This document shows positions 19,029 through 26,958 of a stretch of 40,200 nt of DNA, one piece after another. Source of the DNA: an uncultured Clostridia bacterium (GTDB taxonomy: Bacteria; Bacillota; Clostridia; Christensenellales; Aristaeellaceae); NCBI GenBank assembly GCA_947596085.1, contig CANQEW010000023.1:1-40200 (forward strand). The letters are read 5' to 3'. The notes under the pieces are model-generated. The model saw only the letters and a program-made list of their open reading frames with translations, did no database searches and had not been told where the DNA came from. Made by a program: the position numbers and the translations under genes. The first letter of the stretch is position 1, and each line of letters begins with the position of its first letter.

Positions 19029-19754
19029 ATGAAATTCTATGTGCGGACGGATGTCGGCAGGGTGCGCCCCATCAACGAGGACTTCTATTATGTGCCCGCG
19101 GCGGGCGAGCGCTTCTGCGCCGTCGCGGATGGCATGGGCGGTCACAACGCGGGCGAGGTCGCCAGCGCGCTGGCGGTCAAGACCTTCGCCTGGGAGATGC
19201 ACCGCTGCGCCGTGGCCAACGGTCCCGCGCTGCGCAGGGCCGTGGAGTCCGCCAACGCGGCGGTTCTGGCGGAATCCCGGCGCGTGCAGGCGTACAGCGG
19301 CATGGGCACCACCTTCACCGCGCTCTCCGAGGCAGGCGGAAACGTGCACATCGCCCACGTGGGCGACAGCCGCGCGTACCTGATCCGCAACGGCGCGATC
19401 ATGCGGCTTACCATCGACCACACGCTGGTGGAGGAGATGGTGCTGCAGGGCCTGATCACGCCCCGGGAGGCAAAGTACCACCCCAAGCGCAACTACATCA
19501 CCCGCGCGCTGGGCACCGGCAGCCACGTGGAAATAGATCTGGTTCAGATCGAGCTCGCGCCCGGCGACGTGTTCTTCCTGTGCACGGACGGCCTCTCCAA
19601 CCACGTGGAGGAGCGCGGCATACTGGAGATCGCCCGCCGCCCGGACAGCTGGGAGGACAAGGTCTCCGCCGTGGTGGACGCCGCCCTCGCGGACGGAGGT
19701 TCGGACAACATCACGGCCATGTTCGCGGTATATGAGGAGGGGACGCGGAAATGA
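19029..19754 (+). CDS. prpC: PP2C-type Ser/Thr protein phosphatase
   Basis: 241 residues of the PPM/PP2C family. It starts with TDVGRVRPINEDFYYV (the Asp/Glu region of motif 1), then VADGMGGHNAGE with metal ligand D34 (motif 2). VGDSRAYLIRNGAIMRLTIDH, then CTDGLSNHV and the final SDNITAMFAVY supply the remaining metal-binding aspartates. It is the partner of the kinase encoded directly downstream: the two overlap by 4 bases (ATGA). In Bacillota this pair (PrpC/Stp with PrkC/Stk) controls cell-wall growth, germination and translation factors. Confidence 0.95.
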   Translation: MKFYVRTDVGRVRPINEDFYYVPAAGERFCAVADGMGGHNAGEVASALAVKTFAWEMHRCAVANGPALRRAVESANAAVLAESRRVQAYSGMGTTFTALSEAGGNVHIAHVGDSRAYLIRNGAIMRLTIDHTLVEEMVLQGLITPREAKYHPKRNYITRALGTGSHVEIDLVQIELAPGDVFFLCTDGLSNHVEERGILEIARRPDSWEDKVSAVVDAALADGGSDNITAMFAVYEEGTRK

Positions 19755-21601
19755 TCGGACGGCTCTTATCGGGCCGGTACCGCATCGAAGCCGTCGTCGG
19801 CACGGGCGGCATGGCCGTCGTGTACCGAGCCCTGGACATAGAGACCGGCCGCACGGTCGCCATTAAGGTGCTCCGGCCGGAGTACGAATCCGACATGGAA
19901 TTCGTGCGCCGGTTCAGCCGCGAGGCCGAGGCCGCCGCGAAGATGTCGCACGAAAACATCGTGAACCTTCTCGATGTGGGCATCGACAACGAGATGCGTT
20001 ACATCGTGATGGAGTATGTGGACGGCCGGACGCTCAAGGAGATGATACGCGAGGAGGGCCGCATTCATCCGGATGTGGCGCTGCGGATGACGCTGCGCAT
20101 CCTCGCGGCGGTGGATCATGCCCACCGCAACGGCATCGTGCACCGGGACATCAAGCCCCAGAACATACTGGTGGACATGGACGGCCAGGTGAAGGTGGCC
20201 GACTTCGGCATCGCCCGGCTCAAGACCGCCCAGAGCGCGGAAGCGGACGGCGACACATCCGCGCTCGGCAGCGTGCACTATCTCTCCCCGGAGCAGGCGC
20301 GCGGCGAGGTGGCGGACGAGCAGAGCGACCTCTACTCAGTGGGCATCGTGCTCTATGAAATGCTCACCGGCCACGTGCCCTTCGACGGGGACACGTCGGT
20401 GTCGGTGGCGCTCAAGCACGTGAGCGAGGCGCCGCGCTCCATGCGCAGCCACAATCCGCACATCTCCAAGGCGCTGGACGAGGTTGTGATGCGCGCGCTG
20501 TGCAAGGATCAGGAGCGCCGCTATCAAACCGCCGCCGAGATGGCCGCGGACCTTCGAAAGACCATCACCAATCCCAAGGGCGGCTTCGTGCAGTATCCGA
20601 AGGTGGAGGGCGAGGAGCCGGAGAAGCCCGAAAGGCGCGGATACCGGCGGGCCGGTCACGACTCCCGTCGGGGGCCCGGGCGCGACCGGGCGGTGCGAAT
20701 GGGAATCCTCATCGGCGCGGTGGTGCTGGTGTGCGCGATGGTGGCGCTGGCGTTCTACCTGCGCGAGCTGCGCGACAGCGTGATCATGCCGAACCTGATC
20801 GGCCAGGAGCAGACCGCGGCGCTGGAGGCCATGGAGAGTCTGGGCATCGAGACCACCGTGGTCAACGCGTACAGCGAGGAATACGAGGGCGGCTCCGTCA
20901 TGCTGCAATCCCGAGAGGCGGGCGACCGCCTGCGCCGGGACGCGCAGATCACGTTGACGGTGAGCCTGGGCAGCCAGTGGTATCTGCTCGCGGACATGCG
21001 CGGCTGGGAGATGGAGGAGGCGCTCTCCGCGCTGGAGGCGGCGGGCGTGGCGCAGTACGGCGTGAGCTTCACCCAGAGCGACGACCCCGTGGGCACGGTG
21101 GTGTCCGTGGACTGTGAACCCGGCTGGACGTCCCGGGACGTGCCGATCACGGTGAAGGTCAGCGGGCACAGCGTATCGGTGCCGAGTTTGACCGGTTTGG
21201 ATTTTGACGCCGCCCGGGAAGTGGTCGAGACGGAGGGACTGACGCTGGGCGAGGTCACGCTGGGCGAATCGGCCGACGCGAAGGTGGGGAATGTGATCGC
21301 CCAGAGCGTCGCGCCCTATACGCAGGTGCTCGCCGGAAGCGCGGTGGATCTGGTTCTGTGCGGGGAGCGCGAGCCGCGATATACCCCGGACGCGGCGCTG
21401 ACGCTGGCCGTGCCGCTGAATAACCTGGAAGTGAGCGTCGAGCTGATCGCGCCGTCGGGGCAGACGACGGAGGCCTATCGCGAGGTGCTGGGCGAGGGCA
21501 CGCATTCGGTGAGCCTGGTCAGCGCGGAGCGGGGCTGGCACACGGTCAACATCTACATGGCCGGCACGCTCTTCGAGAGCCTGCAGTTGAACTTTGAATA
21601 G
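19751..21601 (+). CDS. prkC: PASTA-domain Ser/Thr protein kinase (PrkC/StkP type)
   Basis: A membrane kinase sensing muropeptides or cell-wall precursors. 616 residues. The kinase domain (about 10-275) shows GTGGMAVVYRA, the VAIKVL lysine, HRDIKPQNIL and DFGIARL. A juxtamembrane stretch rich in Arg follows; the transmembrane helix is at about 317-336 (GILIGAVVLVCAMVALAFYL). Outside are three PASTA repeats (about 343-410, 411-475, 476-540), then about 75 residues predicted to be a beta-rich Ig-like domain, comparable to the end of Bacillus PrkC. The second PASTA unit (QWYLLADMRGWEMEEAL) is divergent. Co-translated with the upstream phosphatase gene; the rsgA frame begins just after. Confidence 0.96.
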   Translation: MIGRLLSGRYRIEAVVGTGGMAVVYRALDIETGRTVAIKVLRPEYESDMEFVRRFSREAEAAAKMSHENIVNLLDVGIDNEMRYIVMEYVDGRTLKEMIREEGRIHPDVALRMTLRILAAVDHAHRNGIVHRDIKPQNILVDMDGQVKVADFGIARLKTAQSAEADGDTSALGSVHYLSPEQARGEVADEQSDLYSVGIVLYEMLTGHVPFDGDTSVSVALKHVSEAPRSMRSHNPHISKALDEVVMRALCKDQERRYQTAAEMAADLRKTITNPKGGFVQYPKVEGEEPEKPERRGYRRAGHDSRRGPGRDRAVRMGILIGAVVLVCAMVALAFYLRELRDSVIMPNLIGQEQTAALEAMESLGIETTVVNAYSEEYEGGSVMLQSREAGDRLRRDAQITLTVSLGSQWYLLADMRGWEMEEALSALEAAGVAQYGVSFTQSDDPVGTVVSVDCEPGWTSRDVPITVKVSGHSVSVPSLTGLDFDAAREVVETEGLTLGEVTLGESADAKVGNVIAQSVAPYTQVLAGSAVDLVLCGEREPRYTPDAALTLAVPLNNLEVSVELIAPSGQTTEAYREVLGEGTHSVSLVSAERGWHTVNIYMAGTLFESLQLNFE

Positions 21602-21617
21602 CGGACGGAGGGAGCCT

Positions 21618-22493
21618 TTGCGGGGGACGATATTGCAGGGAATCGGCGGCTTCTACACCGCCATGGACGACGACGGCGCGCGCTACACGCTGCGCGCGCA
21701 GCGCAAGCTGCGCCGCGAAAGCAAGCCCAAGGTGGGCGACCGCGTGGAGTTGATTCCCGGAACCGGCGAGGAGGACGGCTGGATTCAGGCCATCCTGCCG
21801 CGCAGGAACGAATTGGAGCGCCCGAGCGTGGCGAACATCGACCGCGTGGTGGTCGTGGCTTCGGCGGGCGCGCCGGCGGCGGATTTGCCGCTGGTGGATC
21901 GGATGCTGGTGGCCGCGCGGCGGCGGGGAATCGCGCCGCTGCTGGCGGTGAGCAAGTGCGAACTCGATCCCGATGCGGCGCGGGAGATCGTGCGCCAATA
22001 CCGGGGCGCGGGGGTGGACGCCATCGCGGTGTCGGCCCACGCGGATGAGAATCTGGACGCGCTGCGCGCGCTGCTGCGTGGCAGCGTGCACGCGCTGGCG
22101 GGTCAGAGCGGCGCGGGCAAGTCGTCGCTGATCAACGCGCTGTACGGCATGGAGCTGGAGACGGGCGATCTCTCGGAGAAGATCGAGCGCGGCAGGAACA
22201 CCACCCGACGCTGCGAGCTGATTCCGCTGCGCGGGGGCGGCATGGTGTTGGATACGCCGGGCTTCAGCCTGCTGGAGAGCGAGCCGTTCGATCCGGTGGA
22301 GCTCAAGCAGAGCTATCCGGAGTTCGAGCGCTACGAGGGCGGCTGCTACTTTCAGCCCTGCTATCACGCCAGCGAACCCAAGTGCGCCGTGCGGGAGGCC
22401 GTGGCGGCCGGGGAGATCGACGCGGCGCGCCACGCGCGCTACGTGGAGCTGTTGAACGAAATGCGGATCAAATGGAGGGAGCGCTATGATTAA
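21618..22493 (+). CDS. rsgA: Ribosome small-subunit biogenesis GTPase RsgA
   Basis: A circularly permuted GTPase (YjeQ/YloQ) that checks late maturation of the 30S subunit. 291 residues. The N-terminal OB fold (1-65) is followed by G4-like SKCE, then the G1 P-loop GQSGAGKSS (162-170), and DTPGF (G3); this order is the permutation hallmark. A zinc knuckle uses C243, C248, H250 and C256. I chose the TTG at 21618 with GGAGGG 5 bases before; an in-frame TTG at 21594 would overlap the prkC stop and has no binding site. In B. subtilis the neighbours prpC, prkC and rpe flank this gene in the same way. Confidence 0.95.
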   Translation: MRGTILQGIGGFYTAMDDDGARYTLRAQRKLRRESKPKVGDRVELIPGTGEEDGWIQAILPRRNELERPSVANIDRVVVVASAGAPAADLPLVDRMLVAARRRGIAPLLAVSKCELDPDAAREIVRQYRGAGVDAIAVSAHADENLDALRALLRGSVHALAGQSGAGKSSLINALYGMELETGDLSEKIERGRNTTRRCELIPLRGGGMVLDTPGFSLLESEPFDPVELKQSYPEFERYEGGCYFQPCYHASEPKCAVREAVAAGEIDAARHARYVELLNEMRIKWRERYD

Positions 22494-23148
22494 GCTTGCG
22501 CCGTCACTGCTGGCGGCGGACTTCCTGAAGATCGGGGAAGAGATCGAGCGCATGGCCGCGGCAGGCGCGGACTATCTGCACTACGACGTGATGGACGGCA
22601 ACTTCGTGCCGAACATCACCTTCGGCCAGGGCATATTGAAGGCGGCGGCGAAGTGCTCGCTGCCGGTGGACGCGCATTTGATGATCGCGAATCCTGAGAA
22701 ATACGTGGAGGAGTTCGCCGCGGCGGGCGCGAGGATCGTGACCGTCCACGCCGAGGCCACGCCGCATTTGCACCGGGTGCTTCAGCAGATTCGCGCGGCG
22801 GGCGCGCTGGCGGGCGTGGCGCTGAACCCCGCCACCAGCCCGGAGTGTCTCAGATACGTGCTGGGCGACTTTGATCTGGCGCTGGTGATGAGCGTAAACC
22901 CCGGCTTCGGCGGGCAGAAGATGATTCCCGCCGCCATTGAAAAGGTGGGCGCGATCCGCAAGATGCTGGACGTGGCCGGCTGCGACGCGCTGATCGAGGT
23001 GGACGGCGGCTTGAACACGGTCACCTGCGAACCCTTCATCCGGCAGGGCATGACGGTGATGGTGGCGGGAAGCGCGCTCTACGGCGCGCCGGACGCGAAG
23101 GCATTCATCGACTCGGTGCGTGCCACGGACGCGCGGATTCATGGCTAA
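22486..23148 (+). CDS. rpe: Ribulose-phosphate 3-epimerase
   Basis: Interconverts ribulose 5-phosphate and xylulose 5-phosphate in the pentose phosphate pathway. 220 residues, a TIM barrel of the normal size. It starts IKLAPSLLAADF; metal and catalytic motifs are HYDVMDGNFVPNITFG, VDAHLMI, VNPGFGGQ and the second catalytic Asp in EVDGGLN. Its ATG overlaps the end of rsgA by 8 bases and has GGAGGGAG upstream. It is the last gene of the series that begins with yicC; a strong hairpin follows. The thiamine pyrophosphokinase gene often found after rpe is absent. Confidence 0.97.
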   Translation: MIKLAPSLLAADFLKIGEEIERMAAAGADYLHYDVMDGNFVPNITFGQGILKAAAKCSLPVDAHLMIANPEKYVEEFAAAGARIVTVHAEATPHLHRVLQQIRAAGALAGVALNPATSPECLRYVLGDFDLALVMSVNPGFGGQKMIPAAIEKVGAIRKMLDVAGCDALIEVDGGLNTVTCEPFIRQGMTVMVAGSALYGAPDAKAFIDSVRATDARIHG

Positions 23149-23155
23149 AACATCA

Positions 23156-23199
23156 AGCGCCCGGGCGATTGCCCGGGCGCTCGTGAGAGGAATTTTTCG
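23156..23199. terminator. Terminator between rpe and the His-tailed membrane protein gene
   Basis: AGCGCCCGGGC (23156-23166) and GCCCGGGCGCT (23171-23181) form a perfect 11-bp stem with a 4-base loop. On the plus strand a T-run (ATTTTTC) comes only about 10 bases later; on the minus strand the stem is followed by TGATGTTTTAG. It probably terminates both convergent genes. Confidence 0.8.
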
Positions 23200-23211
23200 C
23201 GTCGGCGAGAA

Positions 23212-23484
23212 TTACTCCTCGGTCCACTTCTCGCGGTGGGTGTGGTGCTCGTGATGTTCGACGTGCTCATGGCCGAACAGTCCAATGAGGGCGACGACGA
23301 GGCCTACGACCGCCACGCCCGCGAAGACAAAGAGCGCGGGCAGGAGGCCGAACTGCGACAGGACCAGGAACGAAGAGCGCTCGCCGTTGACGATCAGGTC
23401 GCTCCCCATGGTTCCGGCCAGGAGCAGCGCGATGGAAATCAGACCGGAGAAAAATACCGAAGCCCCAAAGATAACCTTCCTCAT
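23212..23484 (-). CDS. Small membrane protein with a histidine-rich cytoplasmic or external tail
   Basis: 90 residues. Two hydrophobic helices (about 5-27 and 46-68) flank a short loop (GSDLIVNGERSSF), suggesting both ends on the same side. The C-terminal 20 residues hold eight histidines (GHEHVEHHEHHTHREKW), a probable metal-binding tail or simply a charged anchor. No family recognised. The start has GGAGG 9 bases before the ATG. A minus-strand extended -10 (TGT then TATACT, 23536-23531) lies upstream, with no good -35. It converges on rpe. Confidence 0.75.
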   Translation of the reverse strand: MRKVIFGASVFFSGLISIALLLAGTMGSDLIVNGERSSFLVLSQFGLLPALFVFAGVAVVGLVVALIGLFGHEHVEHHEHHTHREKWTEE

Positions 23485-23530
23485 TTTGTACCATCCTCCA
23501 TAGTGATCGTTTTCTTTGTACCCAAAGTTC

Positions 23531-23539
23531 AGTATAACA
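23531..23539 (-). promoter_or_regulatory. Extended -10 promoter of the His-tailed membrane protein gene
   Basis: On the minus strand TGT directly precedes TATACT (23536-23531), about 45 bases upstream of the ATG at 23484. No recognisable -35 box. Confidence 0.5.
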
Positions 23540-23699
23540 TGTCGGAGGAAGCCCCTTCTAGCGCGAAAGGTAAAGATTGGCGGCAGTCGATCAGAAATAA
23601 CATGCGCGTCGGGCGGATTTTTCGCCGGATCTGTGCTTGCGCGGCGGATTTTTTGCCAGAATTAACAGCAGTATGCTATTTGCTTCGGGGGACTGCGCC

Positions 23700-23705
23700 T
23701 ATAAT
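23700..23705 (+). promoter_or_regulatory. -10 box for the uracil permease transcript
   Basis: A perfect TATAAT lies 16 bases before the PyrR-type hairpin. No -35 hexamer fits at 16-18 bases. Two near-identical 15-base direct repeats (23612-23626 and 23643-23657), spaced 31 bases apart, lie upstream and may bind an activator (inference). The rest of the gap from 23485 to 23700 shows nothing else. Confidence 0.55.
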
Positions 23706-23720
23706 GTGAACCGTAGGGTT

Positions 23721-23815
23721 CCTTACACTCGATCCCGCGAGATCGGCAAGGCGCTTTGCAATCGCATATGCACAGAACGTGCCTCTGCCGGCTGCGGTGG
23801 GGGCGTTTTTCTTTG
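23721..23815 (+). promoter_or_regulatory. PyrR-type transcription attenuator before the uracil permease gene
   Basis: A PyrR-binding hairpin is readable: CCTT (23721-23724) pairs with AAGG (23748-23751), and GATC (23731-23734) pairs with GATC (23741-23744) around the six-base loop CCGCGA, which fits the CNGNGA loop of PyrR sites. The terminator stem GCCTCTGCCG/CGGTGGGGGC (23781-23790 with 23795-23804) is followed by GTTTTTCTTT. The antiterminator is also visible: GGCAAGGC (23745-23752) can pair with GCCTCTGCC (23781-23789) with one bulged base, so the hairpins exclude each other. PyrR bound with UMP should favour termination. PyrR itself is not in this window. Confidence 0.82.
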
Positions 23816-23932
23816 TGGCGGCGCGGCGCGCGCCGCGGGGGAACCCGACGGCGTAAACCGCCCGGACTTGATGGGGAGTTTGGGATGAGGCTTGGGAATC
23901 AACGACGGGGGAAATCAAGAAGGAGGAATACC

Positions 23933-25255
23933 ATGTCGGAAAACGGAATTCGTGACGCGAGATCGCTCGGTACTCCCAAGATGCTGCTGCTGGGGTTTCA
24001 GCACATGTTCGCAATGTTCGGCGCGACGGTGCTCGTGCCGGTGCTCACGGGCCTGCCGGTCGCCGCGACGCTGCTGTTCGCGGGACTGGGCACGCTGCTG
24101 TTTCACCTGATCACGGGCGGCTCGGTGCCGGCGTTTCTCGGTTCGTCGTTCGCGTTTATCGGCGGTTATGCCGCGGTCAGCGAGCTCGTCGGGGGAACGG
24201 AGGGCCTGAACTGGATTCCCTACGCGGGCGTGGGCGTGATTTGCGCCGGCCTGCTGTATGTGATTCTGTCCGCGCTGTTCAAGGCGTTCGGCGCGAAGCG
24301 CGTAATGCGCTTCTTTCCACCCATCGTCACCGGCCCGGTGATCATCTGCATCGGCATGTCGCTGGCGAACTCGGCCATCAACAACTGTGAAGCCAACTGG
24401 TGGATTGCCCTGCTGGCCATCGTCATCGTCGTGGCCGCGAACATCTGGGGCAAGGGCATGATCAAGATCATCCCGATCCTGCTGGGTGTGGTCGGCTCCT
24501 ACATCGTCGCCGCCATCTGCGGGCAGGTGGACTTCACGCCCGTGGCCGAGGCCGCGTGGATCGGCTTCCCCTTCCAGATGAAGGATACGGTGTTCGCGCT
24601 GTTCGGAAACTGCGACGCGGGCCTGCTGGTGTCCTCCATCGCCATCATGGTGCCCATCGCGCTGGCGACCATGATCGAGCACATCGGCGACATGTGCGCC
24701 ATCTCCTCCACCGTAGGCGAGAACTTCGTGGCGGCCCCCGGCCTGCACCGCACCCTGCTGGGCGACGGCGTCGCCACCGCGCTGGCCGCGGCCTTCGGCG
24801 CTCCGGCCAACACCACCTACGGCGAGAACACCGGCGTGCTGGCGCTGACCAAGGTGTACGACCCGCGCGTCATCCGCATCGCGGCGGTGCTGGCGATCAT
24901 CTTCGCCTTCTGCCCGAAGTTTGAGGCGCTGATCGCCGCCATGCCCACCGCTACCATCGGCGGCGTGAGCCTGATCCTCTACGGCATGATCTCCGCCGTG
25001 GGCGTGCGCAACGTGGTGGAGAATCAGGTGGACTTCACCCGCAGCCGCAACATCATCATTGCGGCGCTCATCATGGGCCTGAGCCTGGGCATCACCTTCT
25101 CCTCCACGGGCCGTCTGGTGCTGGGCTCCGTGAGCCTCTCCGGTCTGGCCGTGGGCGCGCTGGCGGGCATCATTCTGAACGCCGTGCTGCCGGGCAACGA
25201 CTACGAGTTCGGCAAGGGCGCCCCGGGCGACACCTCGGTGAATTTCAAGGTCTGA
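23933..25255 (+). CDS. uraA: Uracil permease (NCS2 family)
   Basis: An inner-membrane uracil:proton symporter of 440 residues with about 14 hydrophobic segments. The region from IEHIGDMCAIS (E249) through GLHRTLLGDGVATALAAAFG to NTTYGENTGVLALTKVYD (E298) closely follows E. coli UraA, in which the two equivalent glutamates bind uracil and couple protons. GGVSLILYGMISAVGVRNVVE follows. The frame is open from 23756, but that part overlaps the attenuator; the ATG at 23933 with AGGAGG 6 bases upstream is the start. The PyrR-type attenuator supports uracil rather than xanthine as substrate. The gene could equally be called pyrP. Confidence 0.95.
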   Translation: MSENGIRDARSLGTPKMLLLGFQHMFAMFGATVLVPVLTGLPVAATLLFAGLGTLLFHLITGGSVPAFLGSSFAFIGGYAAVSELVGGTEGLNWIPYAGVGVICAGLLYVILSALFKAFGAKRVMRFFPPIVTGPVIICIGMSLANSAINNCEANWWIALLAIVIVVAANIWGKGMIKIIPILLGVVGSYIVAAICGQVDFTPVAEAAWIGFPFQMKDTVFALFGNCDAGLLVSSIAIMVPIALATMIEHIGDMCAISSTVGENFVAAPGLHRTLLGDGVATALAAAFGAPANTTYGENTGVLALTKVYDPRVIRIAAVLAIIFAFCPKFEALIAAMPTATIGGVSLILYGMISAVGVRNVVENQVDFTRSRNIIIAALIMGLSLGITFSSTGRLVLGSVSLSGLAVGALAGIILNAVLPGNDYEFGKGAPGDTSVNFKV

Positions 25256-25268
25256 TCGAACAGAAAAC

Positions 25269-25306
25269 AACGGCCCGGGCGGGAATTACCGCTCGGGTCG
25301 TTTCTT
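25269..25306. terminator. Bidirectional terminator between uraA and the acyltransferase gene
   Basis: A 14-bp stem with two G-T pairs (25269-25282 with 25289-25302) and a 6-base loop. The plus side continues TTTCTTG, the minus side TTGTTTTCTG, serving both converging genes. Confidence 0.85.
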
Positions 25307-26530
25307 GTGCCCTCCGATGGATTGGACCGAGGTCCATATCCTTCGGGCGCAGCCGGAGTAGCCGTACTTCACGATGGGTCCCTCGACGTACTTTGTGACG
25401 AACATGCTGATCAGCAGCGACGCGGTCAGGCAGATCACTACCATTCCGTCCATCGCGGCGCGGTCGGACATCACGGGATCGGCCGTGGTGTAGGGAATCT
25501 TCACGCGCTTGAGGAATATGTAGATGTTCTGATGCCACAGGTAGAACGTATAGGAGATCGAGGATAGAAACACGAAGAAGCGGTTGCCCCAGATCTTTTT
25601 CTGCCAGAAGTCCCAGGAGAAGCAGGCCGTGGCGAGGAAGCAGGCCAGAATCGCGGCGAACAATCCCCGATACAGGAAGCGGAAGTACACGTCGCTGTTG
25701 AACCCCTCCGGCATGCGCGCGCCGCGCAGCCAGAACATATAGCCCACCGCCGCCGCAATGCAGGCCATGGAGATCAGCGTCATCAGCGGCCGCAGCTTGT
25801 GCAGATTCCTCAGCCGGTTCCGCGCCCAAACCACGAAGTACGCGCCGAGCATGCCCGCGCCGAACACGTCCAGATAGGCCAGCGGAATCGCCTGAATCAC
25901 CATGCGCGCGATATCCGTGGTACACATCAGCGTCAGGCGCAGTCCCACCGACAGCGCCGATATCCCGGCGAAGGTTGCGACGGGGTGCTTTCGAAACGGA
26001 ATGCACAGCAGCGGAAACAGCAGGTAGAACTGCACCTCAATGGGCATCGTCCACGCGGTGGAGATCATGCTTCCCTGCGTCGATTCGCTGAAGTTGTGCA
26101 CGAAGAACAGGTGCGAAAAGAAGTGCTTTGCGATCTCGCGCGGGTCGGTCAAGTTGTTCGTAACCCAGGACAGCGTGGGAAAGATCAGCAGCAGAATCAG
26201 CATCAACAGATACGAAGGATAGATTCTGCGCGCGCGCTTGATGAAAAAATCCTTCCAGCCGCCGAACGGGCGCTCGCCGAACAGGCCGCGGGCGACGGGA
26301 TAGAACAGGCAGAAGCCGCTGAGCACGAAGAACGCGTCGATGGCGACGAAGCCGTACTTTTGAAACAGCACGAAGCTGAGCTTAGTATTCGCGTTGAGGG
26401 CAATTTCCCCAAAGATCCAGCTCTGCTGCCAGGTATGGAAAATGACGATCAGGATCAGCGAAACCGCGCGCAGGCCGTCGAGCGCGCCGAGGTATCCGGA
26501 GATGCGATCCTCTCTGGCGTTAGCGCCCAT
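25286..26530 (-). CDS. Acyltransferase family 3 membrane protein (OafA-like)
   Basis: 414 residues with about ten transmembrane helices. It starts with the signature of acyltransferase-3 proteins: YLGALDGLRAVSLILIVIFH with the putative catalytic H32, then DAFFVLSGFCLFYPVARG and FIKRARRIYPSYLLML. SYTFYLWHQNIYIF lies near the C-terminus. These enzymes move acetyl or other acyl groups across the membrane onto extracellular polysaccharide, peptidoglycan or lipids; the acceptor here is unknown. The start overlaps by 11 bases the end of a small membrane-protein gene upstream (26520-26732), suggesting a two-gene transcript from the promoter at 26792-26820. No glycan gene cluster lies nearby. Confidence 0.93.
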   Translation of the reverse strand: MGANAREDRISGYLGALDGLRAVSLILIVIFHTWQQSWIFGEIALNANTKLSFVLFQKYGFVAIDAFFVLSGFCLFYPVARGLFGERPFGGWKDFFIKRARRIYPSYLLMLILLLIFPTLSWVTNNLTDPREIAKHFFSHLFFVHNFSESTQGSMISTAWTMPIEVQFYLLFPLLCIPFRKHPVATFAGISALSVGLRLTLMCTTDIARMVIQAIPLAYLDVFGAGMLGAYFVVWARNRLRNLHKLRPLMTLISMACIAAAVGYMFWLRGARMPEGFNSDVYFRFLYRGLFAAILACFLATACFSWDFWQKKIWGNRFFVFLSSISYTFYLWHQNIYIFLKRVKIPYTTADPVMSDRAAMDGMVVICLTASLLISMFVTKYVEGPIVKYGYSGCARRIWTSVQSIGGHKKRPER

Positions 26531-26732
26531 GCCTGCGCACCACCCTTCTGTAATAGATGACGGCGGCCGCGATCAGGACGCAGATCGCCGCCAGCGACGC
26601 GATCAGCAGCGGCGGCATCGGCCCCGCGCAGCGCATCGCCCAGGGGATGCGCTGCGGCGAAGCGAGGGGCGGAACTTCCTCCGCAAGAGCGGCGGATTCA
26701 AAAAGTATCGCTAAAGATAGAAGCCATCGCAT
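26520..26732 (-). CDS. Small exported membrane protein overlapping the acyltransferase gene
   Basis: 70 residues: an N-terminal hydrophobic stretch (MRWLLSLAILFESAALAEE) that reads like a short signal peptide, a Pro-rich middle with one Cys, a transmembrane helix at about 40-60 and a basic end (YYRRVVRRHGR), so the C-terminus is probably cytoplasmic. AAAGGAA lies about 10 bases before the ATG and a good promoter lies upstream. Its end overlaps the acyltransferase start by 11 bases. No family recognised. It may be an accessory subunit of the acyltransferase, or a small cell-envelope protein; it could also be a chance frame, though promoter, binding site and helix layout argue otherwise. Confidence 0.6.
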   Translation of the reverse strand: MRWLLSLAILFESAALAEEVPPLASPQRIPWAMRCAGPMPPLLIASLAAICVLIAAAVIYYRRVVRRHGR

Positions 26733-26791
26733 ATCGTTTCAATTCCTTTGGAAGTTCGGTCCGATTGTTTGCAAACGCAACCACACGAATA

Positions 26792-26820
26792 ATGATACAG
26801 CAGATTCCGCCGTTTGTCCA
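26792..26820 (-). promoter_or_regulatory. Promoter for the small membrane protein-acyltransferase unit
   Basis: TGGACA (26820-26815), 17-base spacer, TATCAT (26797-26792) on the minus strand. Confidence 0.6.
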
Positions 26821-26897
26821 GACCAAAGGCGGCGCGCGGACGAATTCGACGAGATTCGGCCTTGTGTGAACAAACTTGAAACTTTCTGCGCCCGCGC

Positions 26898-26926
26898 TTG
26901 ACAGCTTCACGCGCGCGTGATAACAT
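26898..26926 (+). promoter_or_regulatory. Promoter with operator-like palindrome for the putative metal ABC locus
   Basis: Consensus TTGACA (26898-26903), 17-base spacer, extended -10 TGA-TAACAT (26918-26926). The spacer contains TCACGCGCGCGTGA (26907-26920), a perfect 14-bp palindrome ending at the -10 box, an ideal repressor site. It does not resemble the AT-rich Fur or Zur boxes. Confidence 0.75.
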
Positions 26927-26958
26927 CTGGAATATCCGCTTGAAGGAGGAACAAGGCA

